A stretch of DNA of 64,000 nt from Owenia fusiformis (GCA_903813345.2 CAIIXF020000003.1:25871248-25935247); one strand, 5' to 3'; counted from the stretch's first letter, positions 34,596 to 47,540 are shown. The notes: generated by a model from the sequence alone, not told the origin. Translations and numbers: made by a program.

Positions 34596-34878
34596 CTGTC
34601 GCTTCTTTGAATTCAACTTGAGATGTGCGACGACAATTGATACAAACGTGACCAAAAGTAATAGAAATATTACTGCGAAAACGAACATTTTAGGTCGTAC
34701 ATCATCATAGTCGAATATGCATATCATGCTCTCTGGGTGATACTCCATTCTACCCCAGCTTAAAAACATCGGTAGCATTGACATCAAAGCAATCGACCAT
34801 GGTATGAAGGCAATGACTGGCGTAGTCTTCCAAGTAAAGATTCTCTTGTAAAGCTTTGGAAAGCAAAGTAAAATCATT
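34596..34878 (-). CDS. GPCR copy A, exon 4 (TM4, TM5)
   Basis: A 283-bp exon, acceptor TCTTTACTTCCAG, donor GTAGGT. Its first base completes the Arg codon split from exon 3, giving VNR-MILLCFPKLYKRIF, the cytoplasmic end of TM3 (NRM in place of DRY) and loop 2. TM4 contains FIPWSIAL with the conserved Trp; loop 2 has MICIFD with the Cys that pairs with TM3; TM5 is FVFAVIFLLLLVTFVSIVVA. The usual TM5 Pro is not evident. This exon is seen only for copy A; no counterpart for B was found. Confidence 0.88.
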
Positions 34879-36483
34879 CTGGAAGTAAAGATATGTTTAG
34901 TTTTGACTTAATAAAAAGTCAATAAATATTACAGTGTGGTAGTTATTTGGTAAATTATTTGGTTATTTGGCCAGCCTTTTACATGAATAATTTGAAAAAA
35001 TCAGTTGGCCATAGAAGTACGTTAAAGTTGTTTTGCAGTAAGGCACTAGAGAGGCTTCACACCAAAAGTATCCGCATCCGTATCTCGTTACAATTACGGA
35101 TACGTTTTTCGATAATTTTTGTACGTTTTTTAAGTAGTCGTAATTATAAACGCATCACAGTTTTTGACTAATAGTAGTGCAAACTAGGGTCAAATAAATA
35201 ACATCATCTGCAATAATAATTCATCGTTGGTAGTGTGAGCTTTGTGAATCACAACTCCATTTGAATTTTTGGTGAATGTAAAATAGATATTAACCCTTTC
35301 ATCAATAAGGAGTCATTTATTAATTTTATGAAATCAAATAAAAAAAATCCCTAGGGCCAGAATATATTGTTTCTAGGTTCACAATAACCAATTTAGTGTC
35401 AAGTTATAATTTGGAGAATGTTTAAGGGTTTGAGCACAGATAGGCTGAAATAGTAGTCATTAAGTAAAGTGCAACGACTGCATTATGCTACAAAATGCGT
35501 AAACCTGTCTGTTTTCGGTAGAAATGAGATTTGATTTTTGAAAATAGTGTGTACATTTGCGTTTACTAATTTGAATTTGTCCTGAGAATATCAAAATTGC
35601 AGCAAGTGTGTATTGACTTAACATGAATATATGCACCCTTGACTTAACATTGGAAATCAGCATATTTCTTTGACCTTAATCTTTTAAAATATGCCCTCAT
35701 AAGCATAGTTATCAATACCATAATTAGTTCCAAAGGAGCACGCATAATCTAAACAAATGGTAAGTGATTCACTATATATCAAACTATTCCACAACTAGTT
35801 AGTTTGACGGAACGTCGATGGAACAAAATGGATGAACTTACTGGTCACGAGTTTTTTGATTTCTCGATTAAAACCTACTTGTAAGTCAAGTTGCAGATTA
35901 TAATTTAGAACACAGCTAGAAACCATAGTCGCGAATTTAATAAGTCTCTTCGATTTCGAATTTATCTCGTTAATGAAATTGCAATTCATATATTTAGCCT
36001 CTCGTTTTTGTTACATTGACGAAAATCCGTTATATTACCAATGTACATGTATGTTACTTTGACGACTGACGTCAATGTAACAAGAGAGCATTTTAAATTT
36101 TTAGTCCATGGTATGAAATTCCTAAGATGTCTAATTAAGGAGCTAGTAACACAATGTAGTGAAACGATATTTGACCGAATATTTACATATATGTTTTATA
36201 TGTCCAGTACTGTTTTGTACTATAGCCATTCAATATTCTTCGGGCTTTTTGGCTTAATTATGCGTGTCATTGGCAGGGGTCGAAAATATTAGTAAAAACG
36301 AAATCCCCCTTTTTACAATTTGGAGTACATAATGCTACAGAAAATTATATGAAATAAATTTTGAGTGTATTTTTCTTAGGTTTCTCAACTATGAATTCGA
36401 TGTTATTTTTCTTAGAAATACCCAGAAATTTCTAAATCAGCACATCAACATTTAGAATTATTAATGTATGGCGTTTGATTGCA
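34879..36483. other. Intron 3 of GPCR copy A, left part
   Basis: No gene. At 36012-36095 there is a compact inverted repeat: TTGTTACATTGACGAAAATC and GACGTCAATGTAACAAGAG, separated by about 50 bp, using the same GTTACA-TGACG word as the MITE at 36605-37086. The rest shows no recognisable feature. Confidence 0.5.
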
Positions 36484-36604
36484 TGTATCTCTTATAAACT
36501 ATTAGACATGCCCTCTGAATATATAAATGTTCTAATACCTCTACTAAATTCAAATAGATATGTATCTTACATATTTACCATTGTTTTATGTTTTATAACC
36601 ATAA

Positions 36605-37086
36605 TCACTGCTACCCACCTAGTTACACAGACGTATCGTCAGTGTATCATGGCGGAACTACTTCCGGGACTAGGTTTCGGTAAGATTTTTTTATTTCCCG
36701 ATTTACACCTATTTATAAGTCACGTTGTGGATCATAATTTGGCTTGAAGTTAAGGAAGATAGTCTAGTTTGAGAATGTGTCGATGGTTTATGGTTTTATA
36801 TATTAACGAAGACACAATTCACGTATTTAGTCCCTCATTTTTGTTACACTGACGAACGACCAATATCAGTGTAATATTGGCAATATTAATGCCGATCGTC
36901 AGTGTAACAAAAGCGAGGGACTAAATTTGTGAAATGCGTCTTCGTTAACATACCAAACCTAAAACCATCGACACATTCTCAAACTAGACTATCTCCCATA
37001 ACTTCGAGCCAAATTATAATCCACATGATACACTGACGCCATGATACACTGACGATACGTGTGTGTAACTAGGTGGGTAGCAGTGA
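36605..37086. mobile_element. 482-bp foldback MITE, TSD TAA
   Basis: Ends TCACTGCTACCCACCTAGTT and AACTAGGTGGGTAGCAGTGA; the arms extend about 190-230 bp around a centre near 36880. TAA at 36602-36604 and 37087-37089; copy B reads cataatac at this point, the empty site. The arms contain repeated ACACTGACG words (36834, 36893, 37030, 37044 region). A 3-bp TWA duplication suggests PIF/Harbinger. Confidence 0.88.
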
Positions 37087-38299
37087 TAATACGTAATCAT
37101 TTCTTGTTTGACTCCTGGCGATGATAGCTATAAATTCTTTATATAAAAATTTGAAATAATAAAAATCTGTTATACTTGAAATTATGCATTTTTGAAATAA
37201 TTCAAATAATTTTGTCGAGCCTGCTTGACCGATATTTAAAAAAATACACAGTATAAAATTAGCACATTTCTGTAATTACACTAATCAACCACTAGAAATT
37301 ACATTAAAATTAGAATTAATTATGACAAAATAATAATTCAATTTATTGAAATTATGCTTACATTAACGTATTGAGTCTTATGAAATATGTAGAAATTGGA
37401 ATGAAAATATTTACATTATTGACCCCTTGTAATGAGAGGCATATTTCGACCCAAAAGCCCGGCGTTTTTTCAGCAAACGGCATTTTAAAAGAATCGAGAC
37501 ATATATGAACCTTTTTAAATATTGGTTCAAATGTTGCTGAACTATATTATGTTACGGATTCTTCATATTCCGGAGTCATACCATGGACTATTTGTGAGAA
37601 ATGGTAATCCGCAATATGGCTTATACGTAAGTTTAAATTGAGAAAACAAAAAATTCATATCCAGGAAGTTCATCCATTGTGTTACATTGACGTTATGTCA
37701 AAGTAGCTAGTTGTGGGACATTGATATCAAGCTTGAGTGAAATCCATCAGGTCAAATATTCGGCCTCTATTGTAACACCTATTTAGTAAATATAAAGTGC
37801 TGTATTGATAGTTTCAATTAACCAAGGGGCTCATTTAAGTTATCATTCATTATGTAGTCGAGTATCTGATCATTGCACACTTATGTTAATATAGGTGCCA
37901 CACAAGTGCAACAAATAGGGAAAACAAAACTGATTTTTTGCCCCACTAAAAATTATTTTGTACGGCGTCAAAATTGCCCCTTTTTCAGTAATAGTATGGT
38001 CTACTTTCTGTCTCAAAACCCCTACGTACGATTTCATGGTATTTACTACGATTAGTGTATACGATTTTGATATTATGTACACGATTTCTAAACATGTCAA
38101 TAAAATCGTATACGAACGTGAACGACGTTTATCGTAGAAAAATGCTAAACGCATTGACATATCGTATACTATTTATTAGTTAACTATACGTATTTTTATC
38201 TAGTTCGTATCGGATATATTTGCTACGTTAACATCGAAACCACTAAGGATTTTTTTGGGGTATACGATTACATAATCGTAGCTATCCTCAGACACAGCC

Positions 38300-39680
38300 G
38301 CCAGTCCTTGTGTATGTATTCATCTATCTATTATAGATGTCACTTCGATTCAGTTGAATATTCATCAGACCTCGATTGCATCCCAAAGGGTCCGCAGTAT
38401 CTTGACTTTCTCCTTCGAACTTTAGATATCGAACCCATAAATCTATATTGTTTTGGCAAGGAAAACTGAGATTTTCTTTGGTATAAAAAGTACATGGATG
38501 GTGCTTTATAAAGATGACACATTGCGTAAACTTTTGTAAAGTTTACTTTTCAGTTTTAAATTGAAAAACGGTTTCTCCTTGGCTAGACTTATTTACGACC
38601 TCATTTGAACTGTTTTTTTAAAGTCCCCTTCTAAAGTTTGAAAATATTTTTTTATCATTCATTTACTATTTGTCATGACTTAAAAAGTTATTTTAGAGAT
38701 TTTTGAAAAAAATTTTTTTTTTCAAAACAAAGTTGTGAGCATTTCATTTCTCAAATATTCAAATTTCCCGCCATTTTTCAAAAAAAGTTGAAATTTTTTA
38801 ATCATCAAATATTTCTTATGCATTTCAAAAAAGATTATCCTTTTAACACAAATGCAAAGATTGAACAAAGGACACGCTATTTCAATAATAAAATGCCATA
38901 TTTAATGGGCCACTTGAATGTTTTAGCATATCAAAAATATTTTGAAACATTAGTGATGTCACAAAGGTACCAAAAACTTTTTGAAAAAAATTGAAATTTT
39001 TTTTTCGGTGTCTATCTTTTCTCAATATGCTAGACTTCAATAATCAATCAATGTTGATTGTCTTATTAGGTTAAAAGGGAAAATATATTATGTTTTAGAT
39101 ATCATTGTACCATTGGTTTCTATGAGAACTAAAATTTTGAAATGCCTTTTTCTCAGAACCATTTTCTTGCACTGATAAGTTCATTTCTCGCTTATTTATG
39201 AACCGATTCTCTTAATTTTTTCGGCAAAAAACATGCGAGGATGGATGCTATGCATTGGTATGAATTGTGGCTATTTAAAAGATATATGTGACCTCTAAAA
39301 GTTAGTTTTAAATAATTTCACAAATTTTGGAACAAAAAGTCTATCAAAAACCACTTTTTGAAATTTAAAAAAAAGGTTTCACATATCACACTTTGATAAC
39401 ATTTGGTAAGACTACAATATAAGCCAAAGTGGTTTAAACTTTACACGGGGACTTTAAATATGAAGATACACCTGAGTGGTCTTTCACATTGTACATTTAG
39501 CTTGCTTTTTGATCATTTTCATTCTTTTCCAAGCTTAGATTTGTTATTAGTTATGAATATGAATGTCTTCGGGTTTAGGGTCAAACACGCTTCTCACATG
39601 TTGCTTTGTTTATTTATATTTGGGTGAAACGTGTTTCTCCAAAGTAAAAAGTCACTATTACATTACAAAAGGAGTACAGC
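38300..39680. other. AT-rich DNA inside the 12.2-kb block
   Basis: Long homopolymer-rich stretches (TTTGAAAAAAATT repeats at 38700-39010). Nothing coding except a possible highly decayed upstream part of the recombinase domain around 39560-39640 (FGFRVKHASH). Confidence 0.4.
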
Positions 39681-39689
39681 CTTTATCAC

Positions 39690-39892
39690 GGGATCGTTTC
39701 ATATCATACTTTATATACCACCTTATCCTATTTGTGATATGTTTCAACAATTATAGTGGTCATTCATTCAGAATCGGTACAAGTACGGGATGCACATCGG
39801 CTCGCCTCGAGGGCCATCTTATAAAAACACTTTGTCGGTGGTCTTCCGACAGCTACAGGAGGTACATCCGAACTCTTGCAAATGTTACCTAA
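39690..39892 (+). pseudogene. Tyrosine recombinase C-terminal domain (DIRS/Ngaro/Crypton type), relic
   Basis: One open frame contains PLSRDRFISYF, then YSGHSFRIGTSTGC, GHLIKTLCRWSSDSY and RRYIRT. This is the C-terminal half of the YR catalytic core: HSFR supplies the His-x-x-Arg box, CRW the Trp/His position, and the Tyr of SSDSY or RRY the nucleophile. In related proteins the segment reads GRWSSD; here Gly is Cys. The upstream half with the first catalytic Arg is not recognisable, so it is a fragment. Such enzymes cut and rejoin DNA for circular DIRS-type or Crypton elements. It lies in the 12.2-kb block and may be what once moved it or a nested passenger. Confidence 0.75.
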
Positions 39893-40267
39893 GATGCCCA
39901 AAAAGAATTGACTTAGTCACGCAAGGCTTTGTAAATGTGCATTGTATATAATAATAACCCACTTTTGACATTTGACTGAAATCATCAGAGTGTTGATCAC
40001 CAGTGTGAATAATATTGATATTCTTAATGTCAATAAAAGTTAGATCAATCCCAAATGGAATGTAGCAATGATCGTATCATGTTTTATCACCTAACCTACA
40101 AACCCAAAATCAATCAACTTCTATTACAATTGGGGTTTTCACTAAAAAAATTCTCGGTGAAATAGCTTCGCACATGGTTTGGCAATTATTCATTTCAACT
40201 CATTCTTCCCCAACTGCAATTCATTACTACCCTTTGCATTCGTTTGACTTCACTTCTTAAAAGAGAG

Positions 40268-41993
40268 CTTCGTCGTTTAACTAGACTCTGCACGCAGGGT
40301 AATTCATTACATTTTAATGATATTGCAGATGCTTCAAGATAAACGAGTTCATAGTATTCAATTATCCCGGGTCAATTATGTAAATAAACATCGCTTTCTA
40401 TGTACATAATTGTCTTCAATCTCAAACATTCACGTTCGCAACGCGACTTATCTAGCTAATATAGCTGATAAGACAATCACGGTCCCGCAGGGCCACAGTT
40501 CTGCAAAGCTGGCTGGAGGACCCCGCGCATATCATTTTTCAATGTACATTCTTTGAGGTATAGGGAATAAAGCCAATTAATAGTTGATTGTAAATATTTG
40601 CATTCAGAATTAAAAATTCATATTTTCTTGTTTCTAATTGATTGTTTCGTTGTTAGAGATAAATTTGAACTTATTTTAATAAGTTTGGTTTATGGATAAC
40701 GAAATAAACCACGCCTACTTAACCTTATATTGTTTCTAATTGATTGTTTTGTTGTTAGACATAAAATATGCACTAAGGCATAATCACTCGGATACTCATT
40801 ACATCATTCTGATTTCAAAATATGTTCTTCGCAAGAAACTAACAAAGTCATGGTTGCTCATAATGCGGCATGACACTTAACGCTAGGATCACGTACTATA
40901 ATATTCTAGCTGCCAAACTAAGAATGCCCTTGGCCTTCCCAGTCCCGTCAGACACTTCTTAGGGAGGGGGTGCGGTTTTTACTAAAATGAACAAACTGTT
41001 CAACTTTTTGCGGCATATATGGGTCTATTACCCCCTAAAATGGCCCAAATTAGCCTATTCCTTTGTATTTTAATTGGTTTTATATTTTGTATGAGAAAGG
41101 GAAAACATTTCCTTTTGGAGGAGGGGAGGGGCAGAGGGAGAGGAGTGCCTCATTCCTCTGGAAATGTTATCAGTTCAGGATGCTACATGGATATTTCTGG
41201 GGACTTTTAATGTGTTTGAGGGGTTTTTTTTTGGGGGGGGGTACCAGAAAGGGAGCAAAGGTTAGTCCCCTCTCTCCAAAGCATTTTTCCATATTAATGT
41301 GCTATTTGATGATGTCTGGGTACTTTAACAGTGTCTGAGAAAATAAATAAAATTCAGAATTTATTTCAAATGTTTTTGGAAATGCGAGACTTCCTTTAGA
41401 CAATTTTGCTATTTGGTGATTTCTAGGCACTTTCAAAGTGTATAAATCAATAAAAAAGATTGATAGAAATATAGTATTTTTTGAGGGGGGGGTGAGGGTC
41501 GCACCCATCCAATCTGACGGGCCTGCCTCTGTTACATAAAAATAGTGATCTGTACTCATAGAACAGAACGCATCTGCTGCGTTATTTCAACCCAGGGAGG
41601 CCATATGATTACTCCTGTGGAATGTGTGATCTGCTTGTCCTTCTAATGACCCCACAAGGCAGGGCAGGATAAACTGGCCGAGATACTAGAGAAGCTAAAT
41701 ATATTCTTGATGTTGCATAATACAGCGAAATTAAACTCTTAATGTAGTTAGGCTGGCACAAGGAGTATGCTCATGGTAATCCATTAGCAATTTTAAATTG
41801 GACACTGGATTCTTTGATCTTGAGTATCATGATCATAACGACTCTCCATATTTGCATATGACAACTCACTGATCCATTAGCACATCCCTCATTCAAATGG
41901 CTTTATTCATTTTTTAATTCAGTATTATGGATTGTTCACGTGAAATATCATTGAACCTATGCTTCGTGCAGAGTCTAGTTAGAAACTACGAAG
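40268..41993. mobile_element. 1.7-kb TIR element (CTTCGT...ACGAAG)
   Basis: Terminal inverted repeat CTTCGTCGTTTAACTAGACT CTGCACG on the left matches the inverse CGTGCAGAGTCTAGTT AGAAACTACGAAG on the right, about 27-29 bp with small indels. It contains a nested hAT-like element. No transposase. No obvious TSD could be fixed. Confidence 0.7.
40940..41525. mobile_element. Nested hAT-like MITE (CAGTCCCGTCAG...CTGACGGGCCTG)
   Basis: Inverted ends CAGTCCCGTCAGAC and TCTGACGGGCCTG with adjoining C/G-rich GGGTGCG words. It lies inside the 40268-41993 element, so it is younger. The interior has G-rich runs (41104-41150, 41223-41245, 41485-41500). No clean TSD. Confidence 0.6.
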
Positions 41994-42064
41994 GTTTACG
42001 CTAAAGGGTACCTTGGACCAAGGATGACAAACTATCTTTCGACTTTCCTCAGAAACTTGAGTAA

Positions 42065-42590
42065 TGTTTAAAGGCCCAGTATAAAGATAAAGCCACTTTG
42101 GCTTTTATTATGATCATAGTCCTACCACTTGAAATGCTATCAAAATGCGCCGTGTGAAACTTATGTAATTTCAAAAAATGACGTTTTTGTTCGAAAAACT
42201 GTCAATTTATTTCAAATAAAATTCTAGTTCTCATTGAATCTAAAGGTGCAACGTAATTAAAAACGTGATAAAAGCTATACAGCCTATAGTATAGGCCAAT
42301 ATTATTGCTTTGTTTTGAAAGCTTGGCAAACTTAGAAATTATGTATGCAAGAAAAATTTGAAAAGACATTTTGCCACCCGAGTGACATCACAGCGTTTCA
42401 CTGTGACATCACGAAATTATGCATAATTATGCATAAAGTTATGCAAAATTATGCATAATCATAGATTGAATGGTTGAGGAATATGACTTTTGCGTGATCT
42501 ATTCAATGATTTAAAGTCATGAAAAGTAATATTTGAATGATTTAGCTATATTTTTAACTTTGCACGGGGGGGGGCTTTAAAACATTAAAT
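42065..42590. mobile_element. MITE-like segment with AAAGGCCC / GGGCTTTAAAA ends
   Basis: Outer words ATGTTTAAAGGCCCAGTA and the inverse GGGGGGCTTTAAAACATT define a possible 525-bp element. Inside are two GTGACATCACA words (42380, 42404) and four ATTATGCATAA words (42416-42462). No coding capacity. The family is not identified. Confidence 0.45.
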
Positions 42591-43429
42591 ATTTCTACCT
42601 CATTTGTATTTACCTTTGCCTTTTGATCATTCTGTAATGTATAACTTAGAGTGATCTGTAATTCATATTTCTACTATCAAAGGAGGAAGCCCTTTCAACG
42701 CGTCAATTATACTAGTAAATCCATTCTAAAATGTTTCTACTATTTTGGGCCAGATATAATTGTCCAGCTGAAGGCATCTGTTAGTTATGTAATTATATCC
42801 CTGGCTAACCTCAAAATTATACTGCACTCTTGACCCATGTCTAGTACGTCCATTGTAAAACCACGTGTGTGTATTAGACGTCCGGGGTTAGACGCATCGA
42901 CGAGACATTTTATATATTTGGAATAAGAACAGAGACTCTTCTTTTAAAAGTTAAAAAGTACAGCAAGAGACGATGGTATTAGATGATTGATAAACAGTGT
43001 AGAAACTGGATCTCCAGACTCGTAACACTAAACCAAGTGCGTAAATTAGATCAATGAACAATTCTTTGGAGCAATTGATAATCATTTTCATGAGTGACTA
43101 TACTGTACCGAGCAAAATTCGAAGAGATAACGGATCGTAGCAGGTACCATTGGTGAGGAAACATAAATTCCAAAAGAGATTACAATTACATTCAAGAAGA
43201 CAGAGAAGGAGCAAACTTTAAAGCTGTATAACCTTATGCTCCGATGGATAGTGCAGTAGTTGTATCGTCTCATATTAAGGTGGGTAAACACTTCAATTCA
43301 TTCTCATTTAGTTTAAAACTTTAAACGTACAAAAAATTTACATATCCACACAAACTTATTCACTTATAGCATACCATGCGATCTGTTGATAGCAGAGTTA
43401 TAATATTAATAGCAACATTTTTCTTTTAT

Positions 43430-46250
43430 AGGTCAAAGTTGCCTGTACCGAGGATGTGTATCGATTCTGTCAACATGTATATCTTACATAAATATTGATA
43501 TTTTAAATATTAATTTTAAATGCAATAATGATAATTATCTTACCTATCTCAAGTTCATGTGCCCTAAGTTAAGAAAAGTATGCATCTTTAATAATAGTTC
43601 AGTTTACTTTTAACATTTGTTCAATTTTTGCTGATTTAATTCTAATTGTGACTCGTTCTGTATATTTGTCATTTATTTTCACAGGAACACTAACTAGATT
43701 ATTCTTTTATAGGTCCACAACCGAGGATAATACTATGATAATGATGACCTAATATAAATTAATACAAATATTATGTTTCACATGTTACTTTCTATATATT
43801 CAAAATAGCATTAGAATTGCCCGAGCTTTATCGATTTAGAATAATTTAAAAGTAAAATCAAAATAATAATTTAGTTTATTTCTACATCTCTTTTCGCTGT
43901 TTTAGTCATATATTGTGACGCTTTCTGTATATTTGTTTTATTTTCTCAAGAACACTAACCAAATTAATTCTTTTACAGGGGCATACGATATGGCTATAAA
44001 ATAAAAGGCGATAGAAATAATACAAATTCCTAATTGTGAATTCCGCGATTTTTGTAAAAGCATTTAATTTGCATAATACACGCTAACAGATATTTTTCAT
44101 ATTTTGTTAATAGTAATTAAAAAGTCTTATGGTGAATTACACGTTAGTATAGTTTAAAAGTACATCTATTATTTTTTTATTTGCTTAACTTAGCTTTATC
44201 CAGAATTTTTATGTACATATAACATGTATAATATATACTAACTTATACATTTCTTCTGTAGGTCATTAGTGTCATAGTTGAATACATAAATTATATGTTC
44301 ATGTAATGTTATGTTTAACTGTCATTTGTTGTTTCATTGTTATTTACCCACGTCGGACATCTTGATTCACAACGTCTCAGTCCACGTGCTTCATGTATAA
44401 ACGTATGTAATAACGTATATAACCGTGCGTCCTTTCAGAGACATGTTTTATCTGTCTCTGGTCCTTTTAAAAAGTGTCTGCATGGTTATATTTTGACTAT
44501 ATTCTAATTCGTTAACAACTCTACTAACTACCTTCCTGTCTTCACCCAGACTTCACCTAGACTAAATCATTAATGGTACATGCATATTATTCTGGTGAAA
44601 AAACTAGATCTGTAATTAACAGCAAAGCACTACATACAATAATCCTAACCTTTGAAGTAATCTTTCTTCACGTTGTCATGATATCGACCTATACTAGTTA
44701 TTCTTACTGCCAATATTTGTCAGTATTTAATAAGAATTGTTATGTTCTTTTGTAATCATAATCCATTTATGAGATTTATGGCGCATGTTTTATAATATAG
44801 TGTGATATTCATACAATATTTTCCAAAACACTTATTTCTTAATTAACCGTACAGACACTTTATATGTGGATTCGATCAATAAATTCAACTTTTAAGATAA
44901 ATGTTTCGTCTTTCTTAACTTCACTCGTTCATTTGGTTCGAATTCTCGAGGTTTTGAACTTCGAAATTCTTGTTTCACATCAGCTTGCGAACTACGCACT
45001 CTTCTCCAACAATTTGAATCCCCATAATGATAATATAAACGTAATATTAAAAAGGTTGGTGTAACCTAGTACATGTATCTTTGGAAATATTTCCAGGTAA
45101 ATCGTTGCACTACTGTACATTTAGCCCTGCGAAGAAAACGTTGATCTTACCTAAATCTATTGTTCAATTACGATGTATTTTGATCCTGCAGCATGTCCGA
45201 AGAAGATTTTCTATCTATAAATTATCTATCGAATTTAGTTTCAAATTATCTAGAGTCTATTCTATTGTATTCTAACCTTGTTTATCAAATTCGTCTTTGG
45301 TTAACATACATTTTGTAATATTATTAAAGTATGGCCTATATAAATAATGATTAATTCCGATATATCATTTTTATTTTTACTTATATATACGTTTCTTTTA
45401 TAGGTCAAAAAGGGGATGGGTGTTTAATATATATAATGTTGACAACATAATACATCACTTATTATTTCCTATAATCTAAGATAGCATATGCTTTGCTTTC
45501 ATATTGTTTTAGTTTTGTGTCATTATTTGTTCAACAATTTTAAAATATATTTTGTATTAGTTAAAATAATGTTTAATTAAAGAGTACGTCTATCTAATGA
45601 ATTAATGATTTGATTAATTATAAAGAGTTATTTCAGGTTTGTTTTGTTGTATTTACTTTGCTATGTAATTTTATATGAATATTCTTCTCAGTAAATAAGG
45701 CATTGCACACTAACTTACCCACATTTCTTTTATAGGTCAAAAAGGTGATAAGTGTTTAATTTTGACTACATTGAACTAAACTGAACTGAACTGAACATAT
45801 AATCGGAAATAGAATATGATTTGCATTTTATCTAGAGTCTATTATATTGTATATTGAATTCTAATATAAGTCTTGTTTGTCAATCTTTGCTTAAAAATTT
45901 GCACAAAATACATTTTGAAAAAGTTTAACCTTAAAAGAGTATAAAAATACGTCTATCTTAATAATTAATAGTTTACGTTTGGCAAGATATATTTGATGAT
46001 TTTGTATTAACGCGCACAATAATAACACATTAATCTACATACATTTCCTTTATAGGCCAAAACAGTTATGAGTGTAAAGCATATTATTTGCTTTCAATTT
46101 GTCTTGAGCATATTGTTTTATGTTCTTAGCTTGATCATCAATGTTAATTCATTCTTATTTTGTTTTTATATTATGTTTAGAAATTAAACCACGGGCAATC
46201 TTTGGTTTATAAAGTTTTATAAACCAATGTTTGCTCCGTCTTCCTTTATT
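43430..46250 (+). repeat. Degenerate tandem repeat, about 270-330 bp, each with an acceptor-like TTTCTTTTATAGGTC
   Basis: TTCTTTTATAGGTC or a close variant occurs at about 43427, 43703, 43968, 44251, 45390, 45722 and 46048. Between the first four the spacing is 265-285 bp, between the last three about 330 bp. The units also share GTTCATTTATTTTC and CTTATACA-like stretches. Each word looks like a polypyrimidine tract plus AG. Just beyond, TTTATTGTATTTCCAG (46248-46260) is another acceptor-like site, followed at about 46345-46559 by a frame with one hydrophobic segment (LILGIVRTCVSLIIILSLLW). Could be repeated mini-exons of a degraded gene or simply a satellite. Confidence 0.5.
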
Positions 46251-46879
46251 GTATTTCCAGATGAGGACATTGAAGGAACAAGCAAAAACAGAGATGTGTA
46301 ATTACAAATACTGATATTCACATATCATGATAAGGAAGTACATTGAGAATCACATATTCGATGGAAGATCAACTTGAATGTTGGATCGAATTACCTAGAC
46401 GTACCACAATTATATTTTGGAAAAAATCCCACAACGCTGCAATCTATACATGGAACTCTGATTTTAGGAATAGTACGTACATGTGTATCATTGATCATCA
46501 TTTTATCGCTACTATGGCAGCATCGTGACAAATGTACAACACTATTGGAAAAGGAATGACAATGAAAAGTGAAATTCTTAAACCAAGTGCTTAGATGAGT
46601 TAGGAATGTCTTCAGTCTTGAAATACGTTAATTTATTTTACGAATGTAATTCATGTATTGTACTTCAGTTGTATGTAACTTTACAGACAAAAGTAAATCG
46701 GACATATATACAGTAGAAATTAAATTCAGCTTTTATGCTTGAAATTCAATGTATGAAATTGTAGTATAAAAAATCGTATGTCCTTCATCGTGTGCACTTT
46801 TCGATATCTATCATCAACTCATATCGTGTAGATGAACTTTGATTGGCATGTCCATTGAAGGGATAAAATCGATTTCAAT

Positions 46880-47540
46880 GTTATCGATTTTATTGCAATT
46901 TTTGTATCTAAAATCGTATACGTTTTTCTTCTTTACATTTCGACGGTTTTCTATATACGATTACATAACTTGATATCTTGTGATTAACTTGAACATGTCA
47001 ACTTGGGATGACAAGATGTCGCCACTATTAGATTTCATACAACGATTTTATAATATGTACTAGTATACGATTATAAAATGTCGACGATTTTCTATATACG
47101 ATTACATAACTCGATATCGTGTACTATACGAAGTTTTATGTATACGATATTATAAAATGTCGACGATTTTTCCACACCCGATTACGTAACTCGTTATCGT
47201 GTACTGTTCGAAGTTTTATGTATACGATTATAAAATTTCGACGATTTTCTATGTACGATTGCATAACTCGATATCGTGTACTATACGAAGTTTTATGTAT
47301 ACGATTATAGAATTTTGACGATTTTCTATGTACGATTGCATAACTCGATATAGTGTACTATACGAAGTTTTATGTATACGATTATAAAATGTCGACGATT
47401 TTTTCACATACTATTACGTAACTCGTGTGTTTAGGGGGATCAAAAGGGCTTGTAGCTGGACTAGCTTATGTATACGATTACATAATCTTGATGATTTTCT
47501 ATATACAATATATACGATTACATAACTCGTTGTCGTGTTC
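46880..47540. repeat. 77-bp tandem array of TATACGATT words
   Basis: About five units of 77 bp from 47063 to 47430 (starts near 47066, 47142, 47221, 47298, 47375), each with TATACGATTATAAAAT, TCGACGATTTTCTATGTACG and ACTCGATATCGTGTACTATA. Looser copies extend on both sides. Same vocabulary as the ends of the 12.2-kb block. Confidence 0.85.

Noticed and set aside
39403-39627. Plus-strand frame before the recombinase relic, considered as its N-terminal domain
   Set aside because: Only a few residues near its end could match; overall similarity is too weak to include.
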